Shown here: positions 47,515-58,900 of the stretch, one piece after another | How positions within the stretch are numbered: the first letter of the stretch is position 1 | Layout of the letters: the number at the start of each line of letters is the position of its first letter | Source: Tubiluchus corallicola | Lineage: Eukaryota > Priapulida > Priapulimorpha > Priapulimorphida > Tubiluchidae | Direction of reading: 5' to 3' | Assembly (NCBI GenBank): GCA_030141605.1 | Contig: JAQGDQ010000061.1 | Span: 1-64,000 of the forward strand | DNA length: 64,000 nucleotides | Notes under the pieces: model-generated | What the model saw: only the letters and a program-made list of their open reading frames with translations | Told to the model about the DNA's origin: nothing | Database searches by the model: none | Made by a program: the position numbers and the translations under genes

Positions 47515-47866
47515 TAGGGGTATGCATTCTCTACCAGAAAGCGAATTCGAATCGAACCGGATTTGTGACTTTCGAATTCGAATTGAGATCGAAAGATTTT
47601 CGAACAAGTTTTCGAACCACCAGCAAAAATTAGTCTTACAAAGATCATGCATATCACTAGATTTTGTTCCGCAATAAAACGACTAGTAATTTCTTTAAAA
47701 TTGTGTGCAGAAATCACAGCTAAATTATGCTAACTGCATGATGTTTCAATTGTTTTAGTGATAAGGAACATGTGTGATTGAAATGCTGAATTATTCGAAT
47801 CAATAGTTTTGGATTCAAATCGAGTTCGAACTAAAAAAACACGTTCGAATCGAATGCTCACCCCTA
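47515..47866. mobile_element. hAT MITE with perfect 8-bp target duplication
   Basis: A 352 bp element. The ends TAGGGGTATGCATTC and GAATGCTCACCCCTA are inverted repeats. Both flanks carry GTATTTAG (47507-47514 and 47867-47874), a perfect 8-bp duplication typical of hAT insertion. The interior is rich in ttcgaa motifs on both sides. It lies just downstream of the orphan gene's stop codon, so it is likely transcribed in that gene's 3' UTR. Confidence 0.85.
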
Positions 47867-47891
47867 GTATTTAGTAATAAGGTCGTAAATA

Positions 47892-49592
47892 TTAGGCCTT
47901 GCAACATCTAAGTATTTTGTGCTTCGCTTCTTTTGTTGTGTCATTACCCATTTGACTGATATCTTGGCCATTATCAAAGAGTGATTTCTTGCAGATCGGT
48001 GTCCATGTGTAAAGCAGCAAATGGCTTGGAATCTTTTTAGTTTCATTTTTCTTACCATAGGAAAATATATTTGATTTCTTGCACAATTTCTCTTGAGTTC
48101 CCCTTCCATGAGCTTTATTTTTCAGTGTCGTTTGCAAAGCAGTGACTTCAGCGTGTCTACTATATATTTGGAATACAATATCAGTGACGACATTTCAATA
48201 CAAGTAGTCCAATATGTTTGGCTACAGCGGTTTCAGCTAATCATCATCCATTTCATTTTGTAATTCGTTTTCTATATTTACCTGTTTGCCCTGGTAATAA
48301 ATTGTGCAGTGAACCAATATTAGCTTTGAAATCATCACAAATCATCAGGGTTTCTGCACTTATTGGCACAAAAAATGAATGGATTCACTCAGTTTCTTTA
48401 TGTTATTTGTTTTCACATATGCGATGATTTCTTCTCTTGTAAATGCGCTGCTGGCGCTAAATGGGTAAGTTCTTTGACGTGTTGGATTAATTTTATGACG
48501 TGTAAATTGGTAACTTACATTAGTTCGTAAGCTGTGTAAAAAAACTACTTCGTTTGCGGAGAAACGGAAATCAGTGTTTACTAACCACGAAGGTGAGAAG
48601 AAAGTTTTATTTTAAAGTAACGTTTTGTTCGCTTTGTGGTTGAAAATGAAGTTTTAGTTTTATAATTAGCATCGATATAGCCTAGTAGTAGTAGCATTAT
48701 CACGTACCGCCTCACTGTATTCGCCTGTGAATTACCTTGCGATGCACCGTCTCGTGGTACATGGCGCTGGAGTACATAGCGAGGTGCTATGTGGTACCAG
48801 AGAATATGCCGAGGCAGTACACAGCGAGTTGGCGTGAAGCCCAAGCTGTCAAGTTGAGGTTGACCGGTATTAGAATAATAAGATGGCAGTGCTGGGTTAT
48901 GTCGAGTAAGCACGAATGTCCCACGTGGTAATGTGATTTCGAAGATGGAATTTGAAGGCTCTGGAAGCTCAAAAATGAACATATTTTGGTAAAATGCCCA
49001 ATCTTCGTTTGTGTGAGTGACATTGACACCATCTTTTAAAAAAATATTATTTTTTAATTATGAGATTATTGCATTTACGTCAGTGTGCAGATAAAGGATG
49101 CATTTTTCTATTGGGGCAATAGTTTCAGCGACATTGTTGATTTGGGTAATCTGGGAATGCATTAAAAAACGAACCACCTAAACTGCAATCTGCCCATACG
49201 GGGAACATTGTCCTTTATCATGTAATGAAGAAGATTAGTGAAATTGGTGAATATTATGCACTTGCAATAAAACAAAACATAATGCTATTACAATAAGTGT
49301 ATATTTGTATATTTTCCTCTTTTCTCAGTGTCTTGCAGCCCACACTGGAATGTACATTGTATGTATTTGTGCAAACAAAACTGAACTGAATTGAATTGGA
49401 ATAGTGAGGTTGAAATTGACAAGAGAAAATGACTTGAGATATATATGTATTTTTTACACATATTGATGATAATATAGTAGGTTCAGCTTCTTCTGGAGTA
49501 GCTTGTGTTGCGCTCTGTATAATGTTAATCGTTAATCTTTCAACAAATTTTGACATTCCGTGTTTCAACTGGTAAACAAAAGCTGTAAACAT
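47892..49592 (-). CDS. Unrecognised three-exon gene, divergent from CAD
   Basis: Proposed exons: 49592-49460, 49032-48708, 48159-47892 (stop TAA). Phases join to 241 residues. Exon 1 starts MFTAFVYQLKHGMSKFVERL and has an acidic segment (TPEEAEPTILSS). Exon 2 reads TNEDWAFYQNMFIFELPEP, then ITLPRGTFVLTRHNPALP, then a Pro/Arg/His/aromatic-rich part (VLPRHILWYHIAPRYVLQRH). Exon 3 is lysine-rich (KNKAHGRGTQEKLCKK, then LLLYTWTPICKKSLFDNG). The donor of exon 2 (gtacgtg) is good, that of exon 1 (gtgtaaa) weak. No signal peptide or membrane helix. I recognise no family. Its start codon is 353 bp from that of CAD on the other strand. Confidence 0.5.
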
Positions 49593-49945
49593 TCGTTGGC
49601 TGACCTTTACGCCGACAATGCATGTGCTCAGTGAAAACGCTGGGTAGTTTCCATCAAATGCGAAGAATCTTCCATGTCGCTAGCTCTCCCCATGTCAAGT
49701 ATTCAGCTAACATGGCATTTTTACATTTCAGTCTAGCCTGTATACGTATTGTGAATCATTTAATTTGCCATTTTCGCATGTTTAATGGCTTTGACCACAC
49801 CTATAGTTCCACTCCCTAGTGCATTATTGTGCTTTTGACGAAGTTTTGCCTACTTTTATTTATAGTTACACAAAACGGCTATTCGAAGGCTTTGTGACAC
49901 TGACGCATTGTATAAGCACTAACCATAGGGGGTGTAGAAGGTAAA
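49593..49945. promoter_or_regulatory. Putative bidirectional promoter, orphan gene / CAD
   Basis: Only 353 bp separate the start codons of the divergent orphan gene and CAD, so both promoters and 5' leaders must lie here or upstream exons are missing. No TATA box in a convincing position was identified. The part next to the orphan gene contains several CpG dinucleotides (acgccga, aacgctggg, atgcgaag, gtcgctagc) in otherwise CpG-poor DNA. Confidence 0.35.
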
Positions 49946-52900
49946 ATGACTAGAGCACGCTTGATTTTGGAAGATGGAAGCTCATATGAGGGTACTTCAT
50001 TCGGGGCTGAAATTAGTATTCCTGGAGAAGTCGGTAAGTGATTAAAACGTGAATATTAGATTCTTACATACAATAGTTGTTATTATAAGTAAGTTTTGCT
50101 GTCTATAGATAAATGGCTAAATGCATAACTTCTAGTTTTAATTCACATTTGTAATCAGAACACATTCCGACATTCACACACGTATATGTGTGTGTGTATG
50201 TATATATGTATACACCTCAGTATGATGTTCATATGCATACTTATACATACATATATATGTATACGAAAGCAAATACAAGCACAGTGCAGTATATATATAT
50301 ACTTATGTATATGTATATACATATGTATATACTTACATATGTATATATATATACATATTGCTGCACTGTGCTTGTATTTGCTTTCGTTTTATTGCAGGCA
50401 TGATCTCATCTGTATTTATTATGATTTTTGACCATTATAAGCAGTGTATATTTAGAACATTAATGTCGATTGCGGGATTTATGTACTTGTAAGTACAGTG
50501 AACTCTAGCTATAGTGTACTTTAGACTTAATATACTATTTGTATTGCAACGGACAAGCATGGAAGTTACCAAACTGGAACCTTGGGTTACCCTATGATAT
50601 TCAGTAAACATACATTGCAAGATGTTTCACTCGTTTTCTGTCGTTTTTATTAAAAATTAGTTCGGTATGCAGTATTAAGATGTAGGTTTATAGCAGCATT
50701 AAACTGAATATAATGTGTAAATACAATAAAAGTAAAGATGATAAAGTGACTGAGCATCAAGACATAACGTCAGCCTACACGAAAAACAGTGGAAAAAATT
50801 ATACGTATCACAAAGTCTGTAAAACAGTCTAAAATCAATTATGACAAAGAATTTGGTATTACTACTTATCACAGTCAACTATATAATCTGATGCAGTATG
50901 TTACTGTTATGGCGATTAGCAAATGTGGTTTATTGCATGCACACCGGTAATCCAAACTCACAAAGAAGATTGAACTATCATCATCTATTTAACTCGTTAT
51001 ATACTAGCCTCGAATACAGTGCACTCGATTATTGCATATTGCAGATTTTTTAAAGGTCGTTTTGACTGCATTACTTTGCATTTTCAAGTTTTCATTGCCT
51101 TTTGTATTCAACTTTACCAGTATTTTTTCTATTTTTTTATAATTAAATTTAACCCGTCATTCCTGGTGTTGCAATAACGCACCGACAATACCATGTCATT
51201 TTGTCTACTAGCTGTATAAGAACAACGAGTCATTCAGCAGCTTGGCACTCAGTTGTTTCACATATGTATAGTGGTAGTGCACTGCTGAGATGTTTCTTCA
51301 AGTGTTGAATCCTATTGCAGTTGCTGTGCAGCAAAAATTTTGTACAAGAGACAAAAAGAAATTTTGCACGAAATTGACTGGCTTTTTTGAATCTCACTGA
51401 TCTTACCGAGCATGCCTCGTAAATTTACCACAATTTAATAAGAAACGTGCATTGTATTGAAATTGCACTTTTATAAAATACTTTTCATTGAATTCGAGTG
51501 TACTGCAAAGAAATTGATACTTGATAGCATCTTGTGAAAGTACTTTACATCCTCTACGAAGTCACATATTGTACATGATCTTTTAGTAATACTTGTCCAT
51601 CTAGTAGTCATATACATATGACTAGCTGTGTATACTTATAGAGTAACTCGATTATACTTTTTTCTGGATTCCAAGGTAGGTTTGTTTTAGTGATGCTATG
51701 CTGTATTTTAACATTTCGTAATGCTTCATTTCTACAGTAAAATCACACATTTCTTGTAAAATACAGATTAGTCATGTTTATTATAGTAGATATACGTTCA
51801 TGTAAATACATGATAAAGATCATATAAACATAGTGGGCGTATTACTGCATATTCTTTTGTTATCTGATTATCTGCATATTCTTTTGTTATCTGATGAACT
51901 CCCACCCTCCTCCCAATAACTTCATTGTAAGCTATAACGAGCATATATTAGTGAGCTAGTGGCAGTTCACATAAATTCACCACGTTATTTACATAGCAAC
52001 ATTTTAGCTATTGTGTTATTACATAAATGCATACAAACTTTTGCATATTAATTTCTGGTCTAGAGTTTTGTTATCTGTTTTACCATTTTAAAAAATATAT
52101 TTCAGTAAGAATTTTGACAGAAGAATACATTATGGTCTTTGCATAACAAAGTGTTATTGTTAAGTATTTCTTATGCTTTTTCCAGTCTTTCAGACGGGTA
52201 TGGTTGGGTATGTCGAATCACTTACAGACCCTTCTTACTGTCGGCAAATTCTTGTGCTTACGTACCCTCTCATTGGAAATTACGGTGTGCCTGACAAAGA
52301 TGTCGATAAATACGGCTTAATGAAATGGTTTGAATCTTCTCGGATTTGGGCAGCCGGGCTGATTGTTGGAGATTACACAGAGGCTTATTCTCATTGGAGT
52401 GCTGTGAAATCTTTAGCTGAGTGGCTTAAAGAAAATAACATTCCTGCAATATATGGTACGTAATTACTTTTCCATTTTATCGGGCTATGGAATTTTATTG
52501 TAGCTGCAGTCTTACTTTCTTCTATTTGAATTTTTGGGCTTCATAACCTGCTAGAAATATTTAATATGTGTGCTTGCAAACCAGAACTGTCCATAAGTCG
52601 GATAGCTAAAACCATGTTGTGATGCTTCAAACTAGAATGCACCAAAAATTTGATCAAATTTCAAGAAAATGTTCAAAAAATACTAAAAATTTAATTTTAT
52701 AATCCCGTACCCACTTCACTGGCTAGAAACTAGTATTGCAATTGTAAAAAAACTTGTATTTTCAAACTCCGATAGCAGCTCGTGGAAGCAGTCGTTTTGC
52801 TTCGGGATTTTCTGCTGCAAAGCTCAGAAAGAGACATCTACTGGATTTAAACATAACTTCAACGTGTTCTTGCAGTTCAGTTTATGCGGTTGCTAAGAGT

Positions 52901-55900
52901 TTTGTAGAAACGCGACAAAAGACATTGGCCAACGTTGACAGCAAATTTCTCAAGATTATGTTTTTCACTGCATACAGTGCACCTCAACTTCAACGTAAAA
53001 TATCTCAGCTTAGAAATAACGTAGAGTGATGAGCTTGGTATCGAAACAATCCTCATGAAATGGGGATTCAGGGATGTTTTTGCTATACAAGCACACATAA
53101 ATACATGTGCTACGAGTTAGTTAGTAGTTTGCTAAACTGAAAACGGTGATGCGAGTTAGATTTAATTATGCAAATGATCAAATTGGTATTTGTTACTTTA
53201 GCAAAGTATGTTAAAATAATATTTTGCTTTAACTATGCCGACATTGCATATTTTATATGCTGTTTTGAGTAGCTGAATCACTGACTTGCAGAAAACATTG
53301 CATCTTGCAGTTAATATGCAAGAAGTACAACCAATTTGTTTTTAGATAAAATTGTAATAGTTACTATTTTACTAGGTATTGACACAAGAGCACTAACTAA
53401 AAAGATCAGAAAATGTGGCACAATGCTTGGCAAGATCATCACTGATGGAACTGACCCTAGTCTCATTGCTTTTGATGATCCTAATAAACGTTTACTAGTT
53501 AATGAAGTTTCTATAAAAGTAGGTACAGTATTGCATTCTGCCAGACATGTGATGCAGTACATATAGGGCAAGAATTTTTGTTTGTTGTTTTGTGATGAGT
53601 TGAGAAAACAGAGTTGTGCCTTGTGTTGAGAGAATTGTCATCAGTAGATCTTAAGGTATGTGTGATTCTGTGGTGGGTGACAGATAGATTTGAGAGCTTA
53701 TATATGGCTCAGTAGAAAGTCAGTAAACAAACATTTTTGTGATCAGCAGAATTATAATGGAAACGCAAGGATGAATCTTATACTGGGAGTTAGTACCGTT
53801 TACTTTCCTTTATCAACTACTAAATAAAAATGTAAAAAATTACTTTCAGCAAGACCATAATAGGTCTGAGTTATTGAACTGTATACAATGTTATAATGTT
53901 AAGAGTTTATTTGTTTGCAGTTTATATTATTTCCATTTTGTTTCCACTTAAATATAATTTCAGGCTCCTATTGTGTATAACACTGATGGAGATGTAAAAA
54001 TAACAGCAGTTGACTGCGGGATTAAATACAATCAGATACGTTGTTTGACTGATCGTGGAGCATGTGTTACTGTTGTTCCTTGGAATTATCCCTTGCAAAG
54101 TACAGGTGAAGTTCATTGTGTTTTTAACTTTTTAACATTTTGTGACTTGTAGTACTCCAGATTTCTTATAGGCAAGATACTTTTGATTAAAAGTAATTTC
54201 TCAAAGTACACAGAAATTCAAACTTCTCATTAAATTCTCATGTCTACTTTTTAAAGTATTGTAATTTCTAAAGAATGTCTTATGTTTTAAGCTTTTTATA
54301 AGTGGCGTAGGTTAGGAAGTGTTTTGTTTTTATAGATTATGATGGACTTTTCTTAAGCAATGGCCCTGGCAACCCGGCAATGTGTAAGGAAGTAATAGCG
54401 CATCTTATGACGCTTATTGCTGAAGAAAAGTGTAAGCCCATATTTGGTATCTGTCTTGGACACCAGTTGCTGTCATTGGCTGCAGGAGCAGACACATGCA
54501 AAATGAAGTAAATGTCAATTAATTATAATCTTAATATTATCTTAATAATATATTGAAAAGGGGGAAATGTGAAAAGTTGGAGCACAGCATGGATTTGAAC
54601 CACAGAACTTCTCCTTACAAGGCAGATGATCACTAGACACCTCATTCTCCAGTGACTGTGAAAGTCCAAAGTTTATTCCTTATATTCCATTGGCCAACCA
54701 ATTCAGCATTTCCAATGTTAGACAACCCAAGCTAGAGTGATTCTAACTAATAAGATCATTTTTGCACAAATTTGCTGTCACAATCGCTATTAAATGCAGT
54801 AGTCATGGCATCTGCCTTGTAAACAGAAAGTCCTTGGTTCAAATTCAGGCTGTGTTCCATCTTTTATGTATTATCTGTTCTTAAAGTTTGGTTTCAAATT
54901 GAATTAATCATAAATTTGTACCATCACGAATTGTTAATATTTATGCCGCCTGTTTCACATTCGTGTTGTTGTTTTTTGTAGTGTTGACCATTCAGGGAGC
55001 GGTGTAGTGCATATTAAATTTGTTATTACTTTAAATAATAAACGTTTTTGAACTGTGATTCAAACATATTAATTTTCAAAGGTATGGTAATCGAGGCCAC
55101 AACCAACCGTGCACTCACCATGGCACCGATCGCTGTTTCATCACCATGCAGAATCACGGCTTTGCTGTTCAGCCCGCATCCCTGTCAGATGCTTGGATGC
55201 CGTTGTTTACCAATGCAAATGATGGCAGTAATGAAGGCATTATTCATCGAACAAAGCCATTTTTCAGGTACGTTTCAGTGAGGCTTAAATTATTTACTGG
55301 ATGGCTACTTATTGGTATAACAAATTCAGTGGCGTTTTGTGGGGTGTGCGGACCGGGCAGGGCAGCCAATACTTTCTTTACTAACGCCGGCAACAAAACG
55401 CTTCTGTTTCCATCTAATCGCTCATGTAATTTACTTTTATTGCAGACACGTTCAGGAATTTTATATTTTTTTGCTCATATACTTACCTAGTACCTTTATA
55501 TAGGAGCGTATTTTTTAGTTTAAAATGTAGAACACGATAATTATTATAACATTGTTGTTTTGGCGAAGGCGTAGTCATGTTTGTCCACACCTAATTCTCG
55601 ACATTTCTCATGAGACTGGTGTTTCGTGATCTTCTTGATTTGATTGCAAACTTTGGTTTATATGAATAAATATCTTTCATATATGTGTGTGTTTGTAATA
55701 GTCCAAGGTGTGTTACGTTTAAGGAAGGAGGAGCTAATTTGGCTACAGTACAGGGCGGTCAAACCCTTCACTACGCCACTGTAGAAATTGTACATTTCTT
55801 TGGAAAAGTAGCGTTTTATGCCTTGTTTTTCTTGTCTGGTTACTGTTTGGTGTTGATGCTTCTTTTTTTTCAGTGTACAATTTCATCCAGAGCATATGGC

Positions 55901-58900
55901 AGGTCCCAGAGATCTGGAGAACTTATTCACTGTTTTCATTACAAGTGTTCGTCAATGGAAGAGTGGAAAAACAGAGTAAGAGTTTTACCTTTGTACTGCT
56001 CTTAGTCATTCCCATTAAGAAGTTAGCTTTAAGTTATATTAATGAGAATTTTAAAAGTTTACATTCATTTGTACATTTTTGGTTATGATTTCAAGATGTT
56101 GCTGTTGATTGAATAATGTGGTGTAGTGCTTAGTACTTTTTTGAATGACTTTGCTGTGACTAGTCTGTCCAGATCTGTTTAAGGCTTCACTTCAGCTAGC
56201 TTGACTGTGTGTGTTAATATAAAGCTCGATTATAACAACAGGCTTTGTTTTGACTAGTACTGGATGCTCTTTTTTGTTTTACAAGCAAGTTAATAGGTTT
56301 TTAATGAATTCACCTAATGTACCATCTTATGTGTATGTTTGTATTGATAATTAATGCAGTGTAATTAATTACGTTGTAGTTTCACAATGCCAGATGTGAT
56401 AACACGAGAGTTGAAGTCAAAATGCCAGATGGAGCAACCTCGTGAGAAGCCAAAGAAAATCTTGATCTTAGGATCGGGTGGCTTGTCAATTGGTCAAGCT
56501 GGGGAATTTGACTACTCTGGCTCTCAGGTATGGAGATTTTTTGTGGGGGTTAGTAGTTGGGTTTTTGTGCAAATTGGCTTTATTGCTATTCTATAGCAAT
56601 AACGAAGTTCTCTTGGCAGAGTAGCGTTTTGAAAACCCACAGCTTTTCGTTGAGTTTTTAGAGATCTTTTATTAACAAAAATGATTTTGTGTTATTTTTG
56701 TTTTTAAATTTTGTATTTTGAGCTATCAATAATTTTACTTTTTCGGCTTATGTACATCTTTTGTAAAAGAAAAATGACTACCTTAGTCGGCCTAAACTGA
56801 AGCTGCTTGAACATTGTATTACATTTCTATTATGTAACTGTCTCAATTATTTTACGTCCCTTATATTTCATTTTGCAAAAAATGACGTACTTATGTACAA
56901 AATGTTTAAAAATTCCTGCTGTTAATAGTGAGCCCCTTTATTATCTAACTGATGCAGTTAGTACAATTTCAGGCTCTTAAAGCACTAAGGGAGGAACACA
57001 TAGAAACTGTACTTATCAACTCCAACATTGCTACTGTCCAGACTTCAAAAGGGATGTCAGATAAGACGTACTTCTTACCTATAACTCCAGAATACGTGAA
57101 GAAGGTATTATATATCATATTCTATTCTGATTCTTTGCAAATGAGACTATACTGGTATAATGTAGTGGAACTGATGCATATCTATATATGGAATACATTG
57201 TGATACAGATTGTTTTAACTGTTCAGGCATTTAATACTTTGTGTTTTATAAGTTAGAATATGATTTTCAACTAAAGGTGTACTAAACTCAAAACACAGAG
57301 TACATAAGAATGTATTTTCTGAATATAACTTCTAGTGTGCAGTGGAAACATTAGATTTTCCTAATGAAAATTAACAAAATTTATCATATAGTCGGTTGTT
57401 TATAAAACGGATATTGTTTTAGTTGAAAAATTTCAAAACTTTAATTTTACGTATTCGGACTTTTTGCACTTTTGCATTTTTGTCGGAAGTAACAGTTCAG
57501 TATAGTTATGCTTGTGTAATTAAATAAATTAAGAACATCTTTTTATTAGGTTATACGTCATGAAAGGCCAGATGGAATTTTACTGACCTTTGGAGGTCAA
57601 ACAGCACTGAATTGTGGTGTTCAACTGTTTGAGGAAGGGATATTTTCAAAGTTTAATGTTTGTGTTCTTGGTACACCTATTCAGTCTATAATTAACTCTG
57701 AAGACAGGAAAATTTTTGCTGAGAAAATGGAGGAAATAAAAGAACAGGTGGCTCCCTCAATAGCTGCACATTCAATTGCTGAGGTACCTTTAATGTTTTT
57801 TCTCTTTTTAATGTATGAAATTTTTTGCTGAAAATCAATATTTGAATTTGCGACTTTTTTGTTTTTACTATTTCTTAAGTAGTTTTTTAGTCTGAAGGTG
57901 GTGTCTGTCTGTTTTCTGTTTTCCTTCTGGTAAGCCATCCAGGACCAAAGTTTAGATATTTGTCCCAGATAGCGAGTAAACCATTGATAAGTCTTGTAAC
58001 TACAGATTGCACATGTATGCAGCTAATCTTCTCATGTCTGGGAGGCTGTAACGTTTCAGTCTATTTTTGGCTGACTATTTTTCCTAGTGCGTTTAGTAGC
58101 ATAACGTCAGATATGTCTTAGTGCTGTGAATTGTCTTTGCTAACAAAAATTGTCGCATGTTATTTGAACAAATGAATCGAAGTAAAGGACAAAATGGTAA
58201 AAGTTGGATAAAGTTGTCAAATGGCTGTTTTTGTGAGTGAAGCTGATTACGATCTTGTTTTTTGTACCAGAATGCAATTTCAATACCAGTTTTTGCATCT
58301 CTCCCCGCTAAGTGGAAACTTTACTTGACACGTGTTTTCACACTTCACATAAAAAAATCACCATGTACTGTATAAATTTTAGGCAACCGAAGCAGCTGCT
58401 AAATTGGGCTACCCGGTTATGATTCGGGCTGCTTTTGCTCTTGGTGGCCTTGGTTCTGGATTTGCTGACAATGAAGACCAACTTTTAGCTTTAGCACACA
58501 CAGCATTCGCTCACACTAATCAGGTATGTTGTTCACTGAAGTTTTCTTTTTTTAGAGTCTGCCTAAACTGGGAACATGAACAGAATTCAAATTGTGTAAT
58601 AAGAAACTAGTTTAATTCCAACATTTTTTATGCTTAGGTTTTGGTAGATAAATCTCTGAGAGGGTGGAAAGAAGTTGAATATGAAGTCGTGCGTGATGCT
58701 TACGATAATTGTATTACGGTAAGAATTCTTTTTCTATGTTACAGTTTTTTGAAATGTTAACATACAATAATAGAAATTTGATTATAACTCAGTTGATGTA
58801 ATTGTTATGATTGTAAGAAATTATTTTTTGTGCAATTTAAATGTAGTTGTTCTCAGACTTTGCATGGAAACCATTTTCCAAATTTTTGAACAAGATTTTT

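Noticed and set aside
50495-51690. Possible pogo-like element in CAD intron 1 (CAGTGAACTCTAGC end)
   Set aside because: No matching right terminus with TA could be found by eye, and the candidate at about 51640 does not pair.
57681-57938. 85-codon minus-strand ORF
   Set aside because: Antisense shadow of a CAD exon and intron.
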